A stretch of DNA of 13,028 bases. It comes from an uncultured Lachnospiraceae bacterium (lineage in GTDB: Bacteria; Bacillota; Clostridia; Lachnospirales; Lachnospiraceae). Position 1 is the first letter of the stretch. Each line of letters starts with the position of its first letter. The notes under the pieces are model-generated. The model saw nothing but the letters and a program-made list of their open reading frames with translations, searched no databases and was not told the origin of the DNA. Where the stretch lies: assembly GCA_910587105.1 (NCBI GenBank), contig CAJUMB010000070.1, forward strand, positions 1 through 13,028. The letters run 5' to 3'. Shown here piece after piece: positions 6,646 through 13,028 of this stretch. Made by a program: the position numbers and the translations under genes.

Positions 6646-6654
6646 TGATACAGT
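6646..6654 (+). promoter_or_regulatory. Candidate extended -10 of the ABC exporter operon
   Basis: TG-A-TACAGT fits an extended -10 element (TGnTAnnnT), about 60 bases upstream of the exporter start codon. No -35 is recognisable at 16-18 bases upstream. The third operator repeat ends 28 bases before it, which is consistent with a promoter dependent on an activator. Confidence 0.4.
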
Positions 6655-6711
6655 AGAACTATCCAATGATTCATCCATCAAATGACAGAAACACACCAAG
6701 GAGGTATTCCC

Positions 6712-7458
6712 ATGTTATATGTAAAAAATCTTCACAAATCTTATCAATCCGGAAATAAATCTTATCCCGTGTTAAAGGGCATTGACTTATCTGTTGCAGA
6801 CCAGGAATTTACGGCTGTCATGGGGCCTTCTGGCTCCGGAAAAAGCACCCTGCTCAACTGTATTTCCTGCTACATACCCTTTGATGAGGGCACCATCACA
6901 CTGGGAAGCCAGCAGCTGAAAGGCTTGAGCGAAGACGCACTGGCCAAAGTACGCAATGAAAAACTGGGGTTCGTGTTCCAGGATTTTATGCTTCTGGACG
7001 GCCTCACCATAAGAGAAAATATCCTTGTACCCAGAATCATCCGGGGAAAAGTAGACAAAGACACCGAAAAACTCACCGGCCAGCTCCTGGCGCTCTTCGG
7101 CATTGAACATATTTCTGACAAATATCCGGCCGACGTGTCCGGCGGGGAGCGCCAGCGCACAGCTGTGGCCAGAAGTTTAATCAACCAGCCTCTGCTTCTT
7201 CTGGCTGACGAGCCCACCGGAAACCTGGACAGCAAGTCCAGCCGCACGGTAATTGAAGCCTTTGAAGACGCCAGGGACCAGCTGGGGGCCTCTATCTTTA
7301 TGGTCACTCACGACAGCTTTGCCGCCTCTTTCTGCGACCGGGTGATCCTTCTGAAAGACGGCCGGGTATACGACAATCTGAAAAAAGAGGAAAGCCAGAG
7401 CGCCTTCCAGGACCGTCTTCTTGCATCCATCAAAAAGATGAGCAGCGAAACCGTTTAA
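6712..7458 (+). CDS. ABC exporter ATP-binding protein (BceA/MacB-like)
   Basis: This 248-residue ATPase drives the permease encoded immediately downstream. The motifs are complete: Walker A GPSGSGKST (38-46), Q-loop Q90, signature VSGGERQR (142-149), Walker B LLLLADEPTGNLD (161-173) and switch H200. The LADEPTGNLD version and SxxSGGERQRxAVAR context are typical of the MacB/LolD/BceA group that energises FtsX-fold permeases. I chose ATG 6712-6714 over an in-frame ATG ten codons upstream because AAGGAGG (6698-6704) is ideally spaced only for the former. The gap to the permease is 32 bases with its own ribosome binding site, so the two form an operon. Predicted function, from family and context, is export or removal of a peptide or lipid-linked compound. 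Confidence 0.93.
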   Translation: MLYVKNLHKSYQSGNKSYPVLKGIDLSVADQEFTAVMGPSGSGKSTLLNCISCYIPFDEGTITLGSQQLKGLSEDALAKVRNEKLGFVFQDFMLLDGLTIRENILVPRIIRGKVDKDTEKLTGQLLALFGIEHISDKYPADVSGGERQRTAVARSLINQPLLLLADEPTGNLDSKSSRTVIEAFEDARDQLGASIFMVTHDSFAASFCDRVILLKDGRVYDNLKKEESQSAFQDRLLASIKKMSSETV

Positions 7459-7490
7459 AGATATTTTGAAAAATCCGGAGGAATTTTCCT

Positions 7491-9596
7491 ATGACGACAA
7501 TGAAGCTATTGGAGAAAAAACTGCAGAAAGCAGATCAAAAACAGGCAGTTCTCTACCTGTTCTGTAATTTTGTATCTTTAGTAATTATTACCGCCTACTC
7601 TGCCATGATGCTTTCCCCCACAGTACTGCTGGTGCTGCCCCAGGGCGGGGACAGCCGGAAGCAGATGACAGCCGTTTTCGTGCTGGCGCTGTTTGGCTGC
7701 ACAGTTTTTACTGTGTACGCCTCATGCCTGTTCTTCCGAAAAAAATCAAGACAGCTGGGAACTCTCATGGCTCTGGGCGCCTCCAGGAAGCGCCTGGCCC
7801 CGGGGCTGTTCCGGGAAGTACTGCTATTAAGCGGCACTTCCTCTTTTCTGGGCATTTTGGCAGGCATCCCTTTTGTGTGGCTGCTGTGGAACGGTTTCCG
7901 TCTGTTTCTGGTAAACAGCCAGGAGATGACATTGAAACTGGACTTCCGTTTCCTGTACCTGTCAGCCGCCTTTTTCGTCTTGGTGGTGGCATGTTCCTGC
8001 ATCAATGCCTTCCGCTATCTGAAACGGACCAATATTATGGATGTGGTGCGGGAAGAACATAGAAACGAACCGGTAAAACAGCTGGGCAGATGGTGCGGTC
8101 CCCTGGGATTTCTCCTGGTATTGGCAGGGGCCGTCATGGGTTACTCGGCCCCCGATGTATATATGAAGCTTTTCCATGCCTATCCCAATGCCCTGCTGAA
8201 CCTGCTCTACGCCCCGGTTTTCGCCGGCCTTTACCTGATTATGCTGCACACAGTTACCCACGGCTGGCACATACACAGAAAAAATCCTTACAAAAACCTC
8301 ATCTCAAGAAGTATGATGAAATTCCAGGGTAAGCAGACAGTAAACAACCTCCTTGTGAGTACCGTGTTAATCGCCGGAGGCTCTTTTGCCATGTTTTATC
8401 TGCCCACTCTGGGTGTGAGTTCTGTGCTGGAAACTGCGTCCCGGCCTTTTGACTATTTCTATCACTACCGCCAGGACCAGCACATACCCGGTGAAAGGGA
8501 ACTGTCAGCCATGGCCCGGGAGCATGGCACTGCAATCAGAGATTTCCGGGAAGTCCCCTATCTGTCCCTTGGCATGGACGGCACCACACAGATAGAAGAT
8601 GGCGGTAATTCCTTCCATATAGAATATATAGAACTTCTGGAAGAGGGGAAATTCTTCTCCGAAACGGATTACGAAACCCTTACCGGGGAGAAACTCTCTG
8701 TAAAAAAAGGCTCCTATTATGCAATTTCCAATGAGGCGGAAACGGGAACCTTCTATATCAATACAGAGGCGTCAAAACTCACCAATATGGACACCCGCCA
8801 GTCACTGCCTGTAAGTTTTGCCGGATTCGCCCATTATGGACTGCTGTCCGACCGGATTGGCTATTACATTTTAAACGACGAAGATTACAGCCAGATTGCC
8901 CGGGATCTCTCCCCCCAGTGGATGGGGCGCTGCGCATGTTTCAACGCAGACGGCACAGACAGCTATGAATTTGCCCAGGATTTTTTCCACACCCTGGTCT
9001 CCTCTTTCGGCCCGGAGTGCGAATATCCTGACACTTACGACAGAGTCTACAAAATCTATCTCAATGAACAGGGCGAAACCTATTGGGGTGACACAGACCA
9101 GATGAGCAGACTCAGCTATGACCACCCCGATACCACCGACTTCCGCACTTACTGGACTTATATGCCAAAAAGCCGGATGCTGGACCGCAGTGATTTTGTG
9201 AAAAACTTTGCCGTATTCCTGATGATGTTCTTATTTATCGCCATCATCTGTTCCCTGGCTGCTATGGTCATCGGATACACACGATGCCTTACCATTGCCC
9301 TGAACAACCGCAGCGTCTTCGAGGACCTGAAACGCCTGGGTGCGTCCCCGGCATTCCTGAGAAGAGAAATCAAAAGCCAGGCCGGACCTGTCTTTCAATT
9401 TCCCGGACTGATGGGAATGGGCATTATGTATTTTCTGTATTTTCTGATTCTGCTCGCTAATGATGGAAAGTTCACCACAGGTGAAGCCATTGGAATGGCC
9501 GCATGTTTCGGTCTGCTTCTCATATTTGCCGGAATCTATTTCCTGGTTTATCGGTTTACCGTCAAGAGCATGTGCCGGCAGCTGGAAATTTTGTAA
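7491..9596 (+). CDS. ABC exporter permease, FtsX-fold, BceB-like
   Basis: The 701-residue permease shows ten membrane segments by inspection: about 20-49, 60-82, 110-133, 152-172, 203-220, 235-256, 286-308, 571-597, 636-656 and 665-688. A large external domain of roughly 260 residues (309-570) sits between segments 7 and 8. That layout, and length near 650-700, is characteristic of BceB-type permeases, which act with a BceA ATPase on antimicrobial peptides or envelope precursors. Cytoplasmic coupling segments with LGAS occur in each half (95-98 and near 616-619), as in duplicated FtsX domains. The start ATG follows GGAGG by nine bases. No strong terminator follows before the rpsF promoter. 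The external domain is the part most likely to determine substrate, and it is unlike anything I can name. Confidence 0.88.
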   Translation: MTTMKLLEKKLQKADQKQAVLYLFCNFVSLVIITAYSAMMLSPTVLLVLPQGGDSRKQMTAVFVLALFGCTVFTVYASCLFFRKKSRQLGTLMALGASRKRLAPGLFREVLLLSGTSSFLGILAGIPFVWLLWNGFRLFLVNSQEMTLKLDFRFLYLSAAFFVLVVACSCINAFRYLKRTNIMDVVREEHRNEPVKQLGRWCGPLGFLLVLAGAVMGYSAPDVYMKLFHAYPNALLNLLYAPVFAGLYLIMLHTVTHGWHIHRKNPYKNLISRSMMKFQGKQTVNNLLVSTVLIAGGSFAMFYLPTLGVSSVLETASRPFDYFYHYRQDQHIPGERELSAMAREHGTAIRDFREVPYLSLGMDGTTQIEDGGNSFHIEYIELLEEGKFFSETDYETLTGEKLSVKKGSYYAISNEAETGTFYINTEASKLTNMDTRQSLPVSFAGFAHYGLLSDRIGYYILNDEDYSQIARDLSPQWMGRCACFNADGTDSYEFAQDFFHTLVSSFGPECEYPDTYDRVYKIYLNEQGETYWGDTDQMSRLSYDHPDTTDFRTYWTYMPKSRMLDRSDFVKNFAVFLMMFLFIAIICSLAAMVIGYTRCLTIALNNRSVFEDLKRLGASPAFLRREIKSQAGPVFQFPGLMGMGIMYFLYFLILLANDGKFTTGEAIGMAACFGLLLIFAGIYFLVYRFTVKSMCRQLEIL

Positions 9597-9613
9597 AATA
9601 AAGTCTATCCCTC

Positions 9614-9642
9614 TTTACAAAATCAGCTCCATATGATAGAAT
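9614..9642 (+). promoter_or_regulatory. Promoter of the rpsF-ssb-rpsR operon
   Basis: -35 TTTACA (9614-9619), 17-base spacer, -10 TAGAAT (9637-9642). It lies 17 bases after the permease stop codon and gives a leader of about 105 bases before rpsF. Confidence 0.8.
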
Positions 9643-9700
9643 ATGAATTCGTGAATATTCGTTTTGCGGACAGACTATACATCCGGCAAAATGAATCCTT

Positions 9701-9729
9701 GCTCCTTCCACCAACCGAGCAGAAGGGGC
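9701..9729 (+). ncRNA. Candidate S6:S18 autoregulatory leader hairpin
   Basis: GCTCCTTC (9701-9708) pairs with GAAGGGGC (9722-9729), eight base pairs including one G-U, around a 13-base loop that contains CCG (9715-9717). It lies in the rpsF 5' leader, 11 bases before the AAGGAGG ribosome binding site. Known S6:S18 leaders in many bacteria use a CCG presented by a hairpin to bind the S6:S18 complex and repress the operon. Assignment is from location and the CCG feature, not from a covariance-model match. Confidence 0.5.
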
Positions 9730-9753
9730 CAGAAGACCAAAAGGAGGAAAGAA

Positions 9754-10119
9754 ATGAACAAGTATGAATTAGCATTGGTGCTGAATGCCAAAGTAGAAGA
9801 CGAAGTACGCCAGGCCGCTTTGGAAAAGGCAAAAGGCTACATCACCCGCTATAACGGGGTAATCACAAACGTAGAAGAATGGGGTAAGAAAAGACTTGCT
9901 TATGAAATCCAGAAAATGCGTGAAGGATATTATTACTTCATCCATTTCGAAGCAGAGCCTGCCTGCCCTGTTGAATTGGAAAGCCATATGCATATCATGG
10001 ACAATGTTCTCAGATACCTGATCGTCAATGACACTGACGAGACACCGGTAGCAGCGCCAGAAGCTGAGGATACCGCCGGTTCCGACGAGTCTGCTGAAGA
10101 AGAAAAAGCACCACTGTAA
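9754..10119 (+). CDS. rpsF: Small ribosomal subunit protein bS6
   Basis: The 121-residue protein is ribosomal protein S6 of the 30S platform, where it pairs with S18. Residues 1-95 match the family throughout, starting MNKYELALVLN and including the segments WGKKRLAYEIQKMREGYY and MDNVLRYLIV. Bacterial S6 is usually about 95-100 residues in Firmicutes; here an acidic tail of about 25 residues (PEAEDTAGSDESAEEEKAPL) extends it. The start was placed at ATG 9754-9756 because AAGGAGG (9741-9747) is optimally spaced; the frame is open further upstream but has no ribosome binding site. It is the first gene of the classical rpsF-ssb-rpsR operon. Confidence 0.97.
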   Translation: MNKYELALVLNAKVEDEVRQAALEKAKGYITRYNGVITNVEEWGKKRLAYEIQKMREGYYYFIHFEAEPACPVELESHMHIMDNVLRYLIVNDTDETPVAAPEAEDTAGSDESAEEEKAPL

Positions 10120-10157
10120 TGCTGATTCTAAATTGCAGATCATGAACGAGGTATAAT

Positions 10158-10610
10158 ATGAATAAAGTAATACTCATGGGACGCCTGACCAGGGATCCTG
10201 AGGTAAGGTACTCTGCCGGAGAAAATGCACTGGCAATCGCCAGATATACCTTGGCAGTGGACCGCCGCTTTCGGAGAGAGGAAGCCACCGCAGATTTTAT
10301 CAACTGCGTATCTTTTGGGAAAACTGCTGAGTTTGCCGAGAGATATTTTCATAAAGGAATCCGCATTACCGTATGCGGAAGAATCCAGACCGGAAGTTAC
10401 ACCAACCGTGAAGGGCAGAAAGTATATACCACAGAAGTAGTAGTAGAAGAACAGGAATTTGCAGAGAGCAGGGCAGCCAATCAGCAGTATATGGCGGAAA
10501 ATGTTCCGCAGATGCAGCAGCCTGTGGAGATGCCCACCCCCAGTGCCGCATCCGCAGACGGTTTTATGAATATTCCCGACGGAATAGACGAAGAGCTGCC
10601 ATTTAGTTAA
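10158..10610 (+). CDS. ssb: Single-stranded DNA-binding protein
   Basis: The 150-residue protein binds and protects single-stranded DNA during replication and repair, as a tetramer. The OB-fold domain occupies residues 1-105 and begins with the typical MNKVILMGRLTRDPEVRY; DFINCVSFGKTAEFAERYF and GRIQTGSYTNREGQKVYTTEVVVEEQEF are also family-typical. A Gln/Met/Pro-rich linker follows, then the acidic tip GIDEELPFS. The tip normally ends in Asp/Glu-Leu/Ile-Pro-Phe; here one serine follows the phenylalanine. The start is ATG 10158 with GAGG upstream. Its position between rpsF and rpsR is the classical arrangement and ties its expression to ribosome synthesis. Confidence 0.97.
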   Translation: MNKVILMGRLTRDPEVRYSAGENALAIARYTLAVDRRFRREEATADFINCVSFGKTAEFAERYFHKGIRITVCGRIQTGSYTNREGQKVYTTEVVVEEQEFAESRAANQQYMAENVPQMQQPVEMPTPSAASADGFMNIPDGIDEELPFS

Positions 10611-10625
10611 AGGAGGTATAAGCAA

Positions 10626-10889
10626 ATGGCTTACGATAGAGGAAATAGATCCGATTCTCCCTATAAAAAGAGAGGCGGCCGCAGGAGAAGAAAAGTTTGT
10701 GTATTCTGTGGCAGAGAAAATAACGACATCAGCTATAAGGATGCCAATAAATTAAAAAGATATGTATCCGAGCGTGGAAAAATCCTTCCCAGAAGGATTA
10801 CCGGCAACTGTGCGAAACACCAGAGAGCTCTCACAGCCGCCATCAAACGCGCCCGTCATATGGCAATTATGCCGTATATTCAGGATTAA
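10626..10889 (+). CDS. rpsR: Small ribosomal subunit protein bS18
   Basis: The 87-residue basic protein is ribosomal protein S18, partner of S6 on the 30S platform. The core KVCVFCGRENNDISYKDA, LKRYVSERGKILPRRITG and NCAKHQRALTAAIKRARHMA is highly typical. It keeps C25, C28 and the downstream CAKH, so it is probably a zinc-binding (C+) S18 paralogue. The start ATG follows AGGAGG. It lies 15 bases after the ssb stop and is the last gene of the operon, ending before a strong terminator. Confidence 0.97.
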   Translation: MAYDRGNRSDSPYKKRGGRRRRKVCVFCGRENNDISYKDANKLKRYVSERGKILPRRITGNCAKHQRALTAAIKRARHMAIMPYIQD

Positions 10890-10907
10890 AATCAAGCTGG
10901 ATTTTTC

Positions 10908-10940
10908 AACCGCCGCTGTATCTGCAACGGCGGTTTTTTT
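10908..10940 (+). terminator. Intrinsic terminator of rpsF-ssb-rpsR
   Basis: AACCGCCG (10908-10915) pairs perfectly with CGGCGGTT (10928-10935) around a 12-base loop, followed by a run of T to 10940. It starts 18 bases after the rpsR stop codon. Confidence 0.93.
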
Positions 10941-11026
10941 CATTCCACATTCCACTCCCCAACGTCCCATTCTATACTATACTTTATATCAATCCTGTGT
11001 GACATTTTCTTCTAAAGGATATGATC

Positions 11027-11056
11027 GGCCCAGCAATTTAGAAAAATTGCTGGGCC
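11027..11056. terminator. 13-bp perfect stem-loop between convergent genes
   Basis: GGCCCAGCAATTT (11027-11039) pairs perfectly with AAATTGCTGGGCC (11044-11056) around loop AGAA. It lies 28 bases beyond the stop of the minus-strand dehydrogenase, so it probably terminates that transcript. Neither side has a proper T tract (the plus side reads catatatttt), so termination is inferred from stem strength and position. Confidence 0.55.
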
Positions 11057-11084
11057 CATATATTTTCCCGTATAGGATTCTTTC

Positions 11085-11837
11085 TTATGAATGTTTGTGT
11101 ATACCGCCATCCACCATGAAAGACTGTCCTGTTAAATACCGCCCTTCATCACTGGCCAGAAAGACAATCAGAGGAGCACAATCTTCCTCCGTTGTCCCCA
11201 CACGTTTTAACGCAGTTTTCGCCTCCAGGGCCTTTAGCGCCTCCGGCTGTGTTTCACGGAATGTTTCTGTGGATATAATGGGAAGGAAAACATTTACGGT
11301 AATCCCATACTGCCCCCATTCATTTGCAGCAGTTCTTGTGACTGCACGTATTGCCTCTTTTGCCATACCATATGCACCGAAGCCTTCGTTGCCATCATAT
11401 CCTGCGGCCGAAGCTGTATTAATAATACGCCCATGTCCGCTTTCTTTTAAATATGGAAAACACTCTTTCATAAAATTAAGTGTCGCCAGCGCACCGCTCT
11501 TATAGGCGAGAAGCGCATACTCTTCGTCCATTTCCAGCAAAGTCCGGTACAGCATTGCCCCCTGTGCAAGATTCACCAATATGTCAACCCCGCCATAATG
11601 TTTCACACACTGTTCTACTACATTATGAATCTGTGCAGAATCCGTAACATCGCAAGCTACCGGGAACATATCGCCGCCAGCCGTACGTACTTCTGTTGTC
11701 AGTTCCTCCAGCTTCTCCATACGGCGTGCACATACACAGACTTTTGCGCCATTCTCTGCCAGCACCTTTGCCACGCCTCGGCCAACCCCTGAGCTTGCTC
11801 CAGTGACAATTGCAATTCTGCCATCTAATTTCCCCAT
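11085..11837 (-). CDS. Short-chain dehydrogenase/reductase (SDR), substrate unknown
   Basis: The 250-residue enzyme has the classical SDR layout: cofactor motif TGASSGVG (12-19), basic pair R38/R39 after the second strand suggesting NADP(H), the adenine-ring segment CDVTD (62-66), catalytic S143, and YGMAK with Y156/K160. It ends in the family's GQSFMVDGG segment. Two features are unusual: the NNAG motif reads NLAQG (89-93), and the position of the catalytic tetrad Asn appears to be Tyr (Y112, in AYKSG). Length is normal. The ATG (11835-11837) follows GGAG at a spacing of about nine. The gene stands alone with its own promoter and a double palindrome at the -35, so it is probably repressor-controlled. 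Substrate (hydroxysteroid, sugar or 3-oxoacyl) cannot be deduced. Confidence 0.88.
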   Translation of the reverse strand: MGKLDGRIAIVTGASSGVGRGVAKVLAENGAKVCVCARRMEKLEELTTEVRTAGGDMFPVACDVTDSAQIHNVVEQCVKHYGGVDILVNLAQGAMLYRTLLEMDEEYALLAYKSGALATLNFMKECFPYLKESGHGRIINTASAAGYDGNEGFGAYGMAKEAIRAVTRTAANEWGQYGITVNVFLPIISTETFRETQPEALKALEAKTALKRVGTTEEDCAPLIVFLASDEGRYLTGQSFMVDGGIHKHS

Positions 11838-11888
11838 AGTCTCTTCTCCTTTTCATGTAATACACAATTAAAAATGATGATAGATTTT

Positions 11889-11917
11889 ATTATACCATCG
11901 TTCACAGATATAGTAAA
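11889..11917 (-). promoter_or_regulatory. Promoter of the SDR gene
   Basis: Minus-strand -35 TTTACT (plus 11912-11917), 17-base spacer and a perfect -10 TATAAT (plus 11889-11894). The -35 lies inside a double palindrome. Confidence 0.85.
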
Positions 11918-11932
11918 CTATATCGATATAGT
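11907..11932. promoter_or_regulatory. Overlapping double palindrome, probable repressor operator
   Basis: GATATAGT-AA-ACTATATC (11907-11924) overlaps the perfect 16-base palindrome ACTATATC-GATATAGT (11917-11932); the three eight-base arms alternate in orientation. The first palindrome covers the SDR -35. The geometry suits a dimeric TetR-, MarR- or PadR-type repressor, possibly two dimers side by side. No regulator gene is in the window. Confidence 0.75.
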
Positions 11933-11969
11933 TTTCAGTTAAATTAGCCGTTCCTTTTTAACAAAACTG

Positions 11970-13028
11970 CTATTTTTTGGCCACCGCCGTTTTTCTGCCA
12001 GACCAATCCGAATATAATGTTCTATTCTTTCCATTCACTTTCACATCTTTATAAGTACGAATCCGAACATAATATTTCTTTTTTGCCTTTAAATTCAAAA
12101 TTTTCTTTGCTGAAGCATTTTTCGGAACCGCAGTAATTTTTGCTGTCCGGCCTTTAAAATCCTTATTTGTACTATACTGAATCTGATATCCATCTATGGG
12201 TGTTTCCTGCTTTTTCCATTTAACCTGGATTCCTCTGGATTTTGCTGCTATCTTCTTCAGAAATGCAGCCTGAGGTCTTATCATAAAAGTTTCCATCACG
12301 CTGCCACTGTAATTTCCGCAGAATTTCAGTACTACAGTGTAAATCCCTGGCTTTTTCCTTCCTGCAGGATAATTAATTTGATAATCCCTGCCTGATATCA
12401 GTCTTCTGTCTTTTCTGTCCTTTATTATTACAGTGGGAGCCTTTGTCTTTCCGTCATAGGTAAAATCTGTCTGGCTCCATGTGATTTTCCGTGGACTCTC
12501 AATAACCGTCTCCGATTTTATGTCTGAACATATGCTGCATATCTGCTGAAGTTTCCCATCGGCTTTCATCGTTGCCGGTATACATTTTTCCATATACCGA
12601 TGATTCAATGCAGAAATTTCCTCTGTATACTTTTCTCCACAGCTGCAGATAAATATCTTGACTCCTGGTTCTATACACGTGGGCTTTTTCTTTACCGTAC
12701 TTTCATATGTATGCTTGTGTCCCGGTTCCTCCGGCTTTCCAAGCGCCGGAATGCTCTCCTGTGCTTTCAGAACCTCTCCGCACACTCCGCAGTGGCTTCC
12801 CTCTGTCTTCCCCTCTGTCGTCTCTGTCGGTTCCACTGCCGGGTCTTTCACTTCCTGGTGTCCTGCTGCATCTATTTCCTCTGTATACTGATCTCCACAG
12901 CTGCAGGTATACGTCCTGATCCCTGCTTCTGTACATGTGGCCTCTTTTGTTACTGCACTCTGATAGGTATGCCTGTGTCCCGGTTCCTCCGGCTTTCCAA
13001 GCGCCGGAATGCTCTCCTGTGCTTTCAG
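11970..13028 (-). CDS. Repeat-bearing surface/secreted protein, C-terminal part (N-terminus outside window)
   Basis: The frame is open from the right edge, giving 352 residues of the C-terminal part of a larger, probably extracellular protein. Two Cys/His repeats are seen, each HTYxSxV-xxTCxExGxxxxxCSCGxxYTEEI (20-52 and 106-138), linked by a Thr/Glu-rich segment with CGVCGEVLKAQ (80-90). The start of the window repeats LKAQESIPALGKPEEPGH exactly, giving an 86-residue period. An Ig-like segment (about 182-250; FTYDGKTKAPTVIIK) and an Fn3-like domain (about 255-348; GIQVKWKK, GYQIQYSTN, YYVRIRTY, YSDWSG) follow. Lachnospiraceae surface proteins commonly have this order. No anchor follows the Fn3 domain. 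The Cys-rich repeats may bind metal. An internal GTG at 12851 is not the real start. Function is unknown; adhesion is a guess. Confidence 0.85.
   Translation of the reverse strand: MKAQESIPALGKPEEPGHRHTYQSAVTKEATCTEAGIRTYTCSCGDQYTEEIDAAGHQEVKDPAVEPTETTEGKTEGSHCGVCGEVLKAQESIPALGKPEEPGHKHTYESTVKKKPTCIEPGVKIFICSCGEKYTEEISALNHRYMEKCIPATMKADGKLQQICSICSDIKSETVIESPRKITWSQTDFTYDGKTKAPTVIIKDRKDRRLISGRDYQINYPAGRKKPGIYTVVLKFCGNYSGSVMETFMIRPQAAFLKKIAAKSRGIQVKWKKQETPIDGYQIQYSTNKDFKGRTAKITAVPKNASAKKILNLKAKKKYYVRIRTYKDVKVNGKNRTLYSDWSGRKTAVAKK

Noticed and set aside
6445..6711. A small peptide (signal) gene between the LytTR regulator and exporter, as in agr-type loci
   Set aside because: No open frame with a ribosome binding site was found; the one minus-strand frame there (6492-6674) has no start signal and overlaps the operator and promoters.
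7595..8276. Minus-strand frames opposite the permease gene
   Set aside because: They lie antisense to a clear membrane protein and have no start signals or recognisable motifs.
9664..9753. Longer rpsF start 30 codons upstream
   Set aside because: No ribosome binding site there, and it would translate the leader hairpin; the S6 family start is at the AAGGAGG-preceded ATG 9754.
10762..11505. Plus-strand frame of 247 codons spanning the rpsR end, terminator and SDR antisense
   Set aside because: It runs through a strong terminator and across two real genes in other frames, which a true gene would not do.
12703..12936. Additional frames within the repeat protein region on both strands
   Set aside because: They are shifted readings of the repeat DNA; the open frame with Cys/His repeats, Ig-like and Fn3-like segments is the coherent one.

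Overview
The window looks like chromosomal DNA of an anaerobic Clostridia species, most probably Lachnospiraceae. This is an inference from gene content: a SufC-SufB pair with no sufD, sufS or sufU beside it, the rpsF-ssb-rpsR operon, a GHKL/LytTR two-component pair, and a surface protein built from Cys/His-rich repeats plus an Fn3-like domain. No rRNA, tRNA, CRISPR array, phage gene or intact insertion sequence was found.

Layout, left to right. (1) 1-247, minus: the N-terminal half of a response regulator cut by the window edge, preceded by a strongly structured intergenic stretch (264-528). (2) 529-1814, minus: a type I asparaginase gene, with a short NhaC-antiporter remnant whose stop codon lies just ahead of the asparaginase start. 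(3) 1957-3713, minus: the sufC-sufB operon with a clear sigma-A-type promoter and a terminator. (4) 3725-4415, minus: a small secreted protein with its own promoter. (5) 4454-6444, minus: a membrane GHKL histidine kinase and a LytTR response regulator with overlapping genes. Diverging from them, 6712-9596, plus, is a two-gene ABC exporter (ATPase plus 10-TM permease with a large external domain, BceAB-like). The shared intergenic region carries three near-identical 13-bp direct repeats, a likely operator. (6) 9614-10940, plus: promoter, a leader hairpin resembling the S6:S18 autoregulatory RNA, rpsF, ssb, rpsR and a strong terminator. (7) 11085-11932, minus: a short-chain dehydrogenase with an overlapping double palindrome across its -35 box. 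(8) 11970-13028, minus: the C-terminal part of a repeat-bearing surface protein, running off the right edge.

The most coherent functional unit is (5). The kinase/regulator pair and the exporter are divergently transcribed, and the repeats between them suggest the regulator controls both. A role in sensing and removing a peptide or envelope-active compound is an inference from the exporter family. Nothing here is a clearly new multi-gene system. The best leads for follow-up are the 133-bp inverted-repeat element at 396-528, the three-copy operator at 6558-6620, and the double palindrome at 11907-11932.
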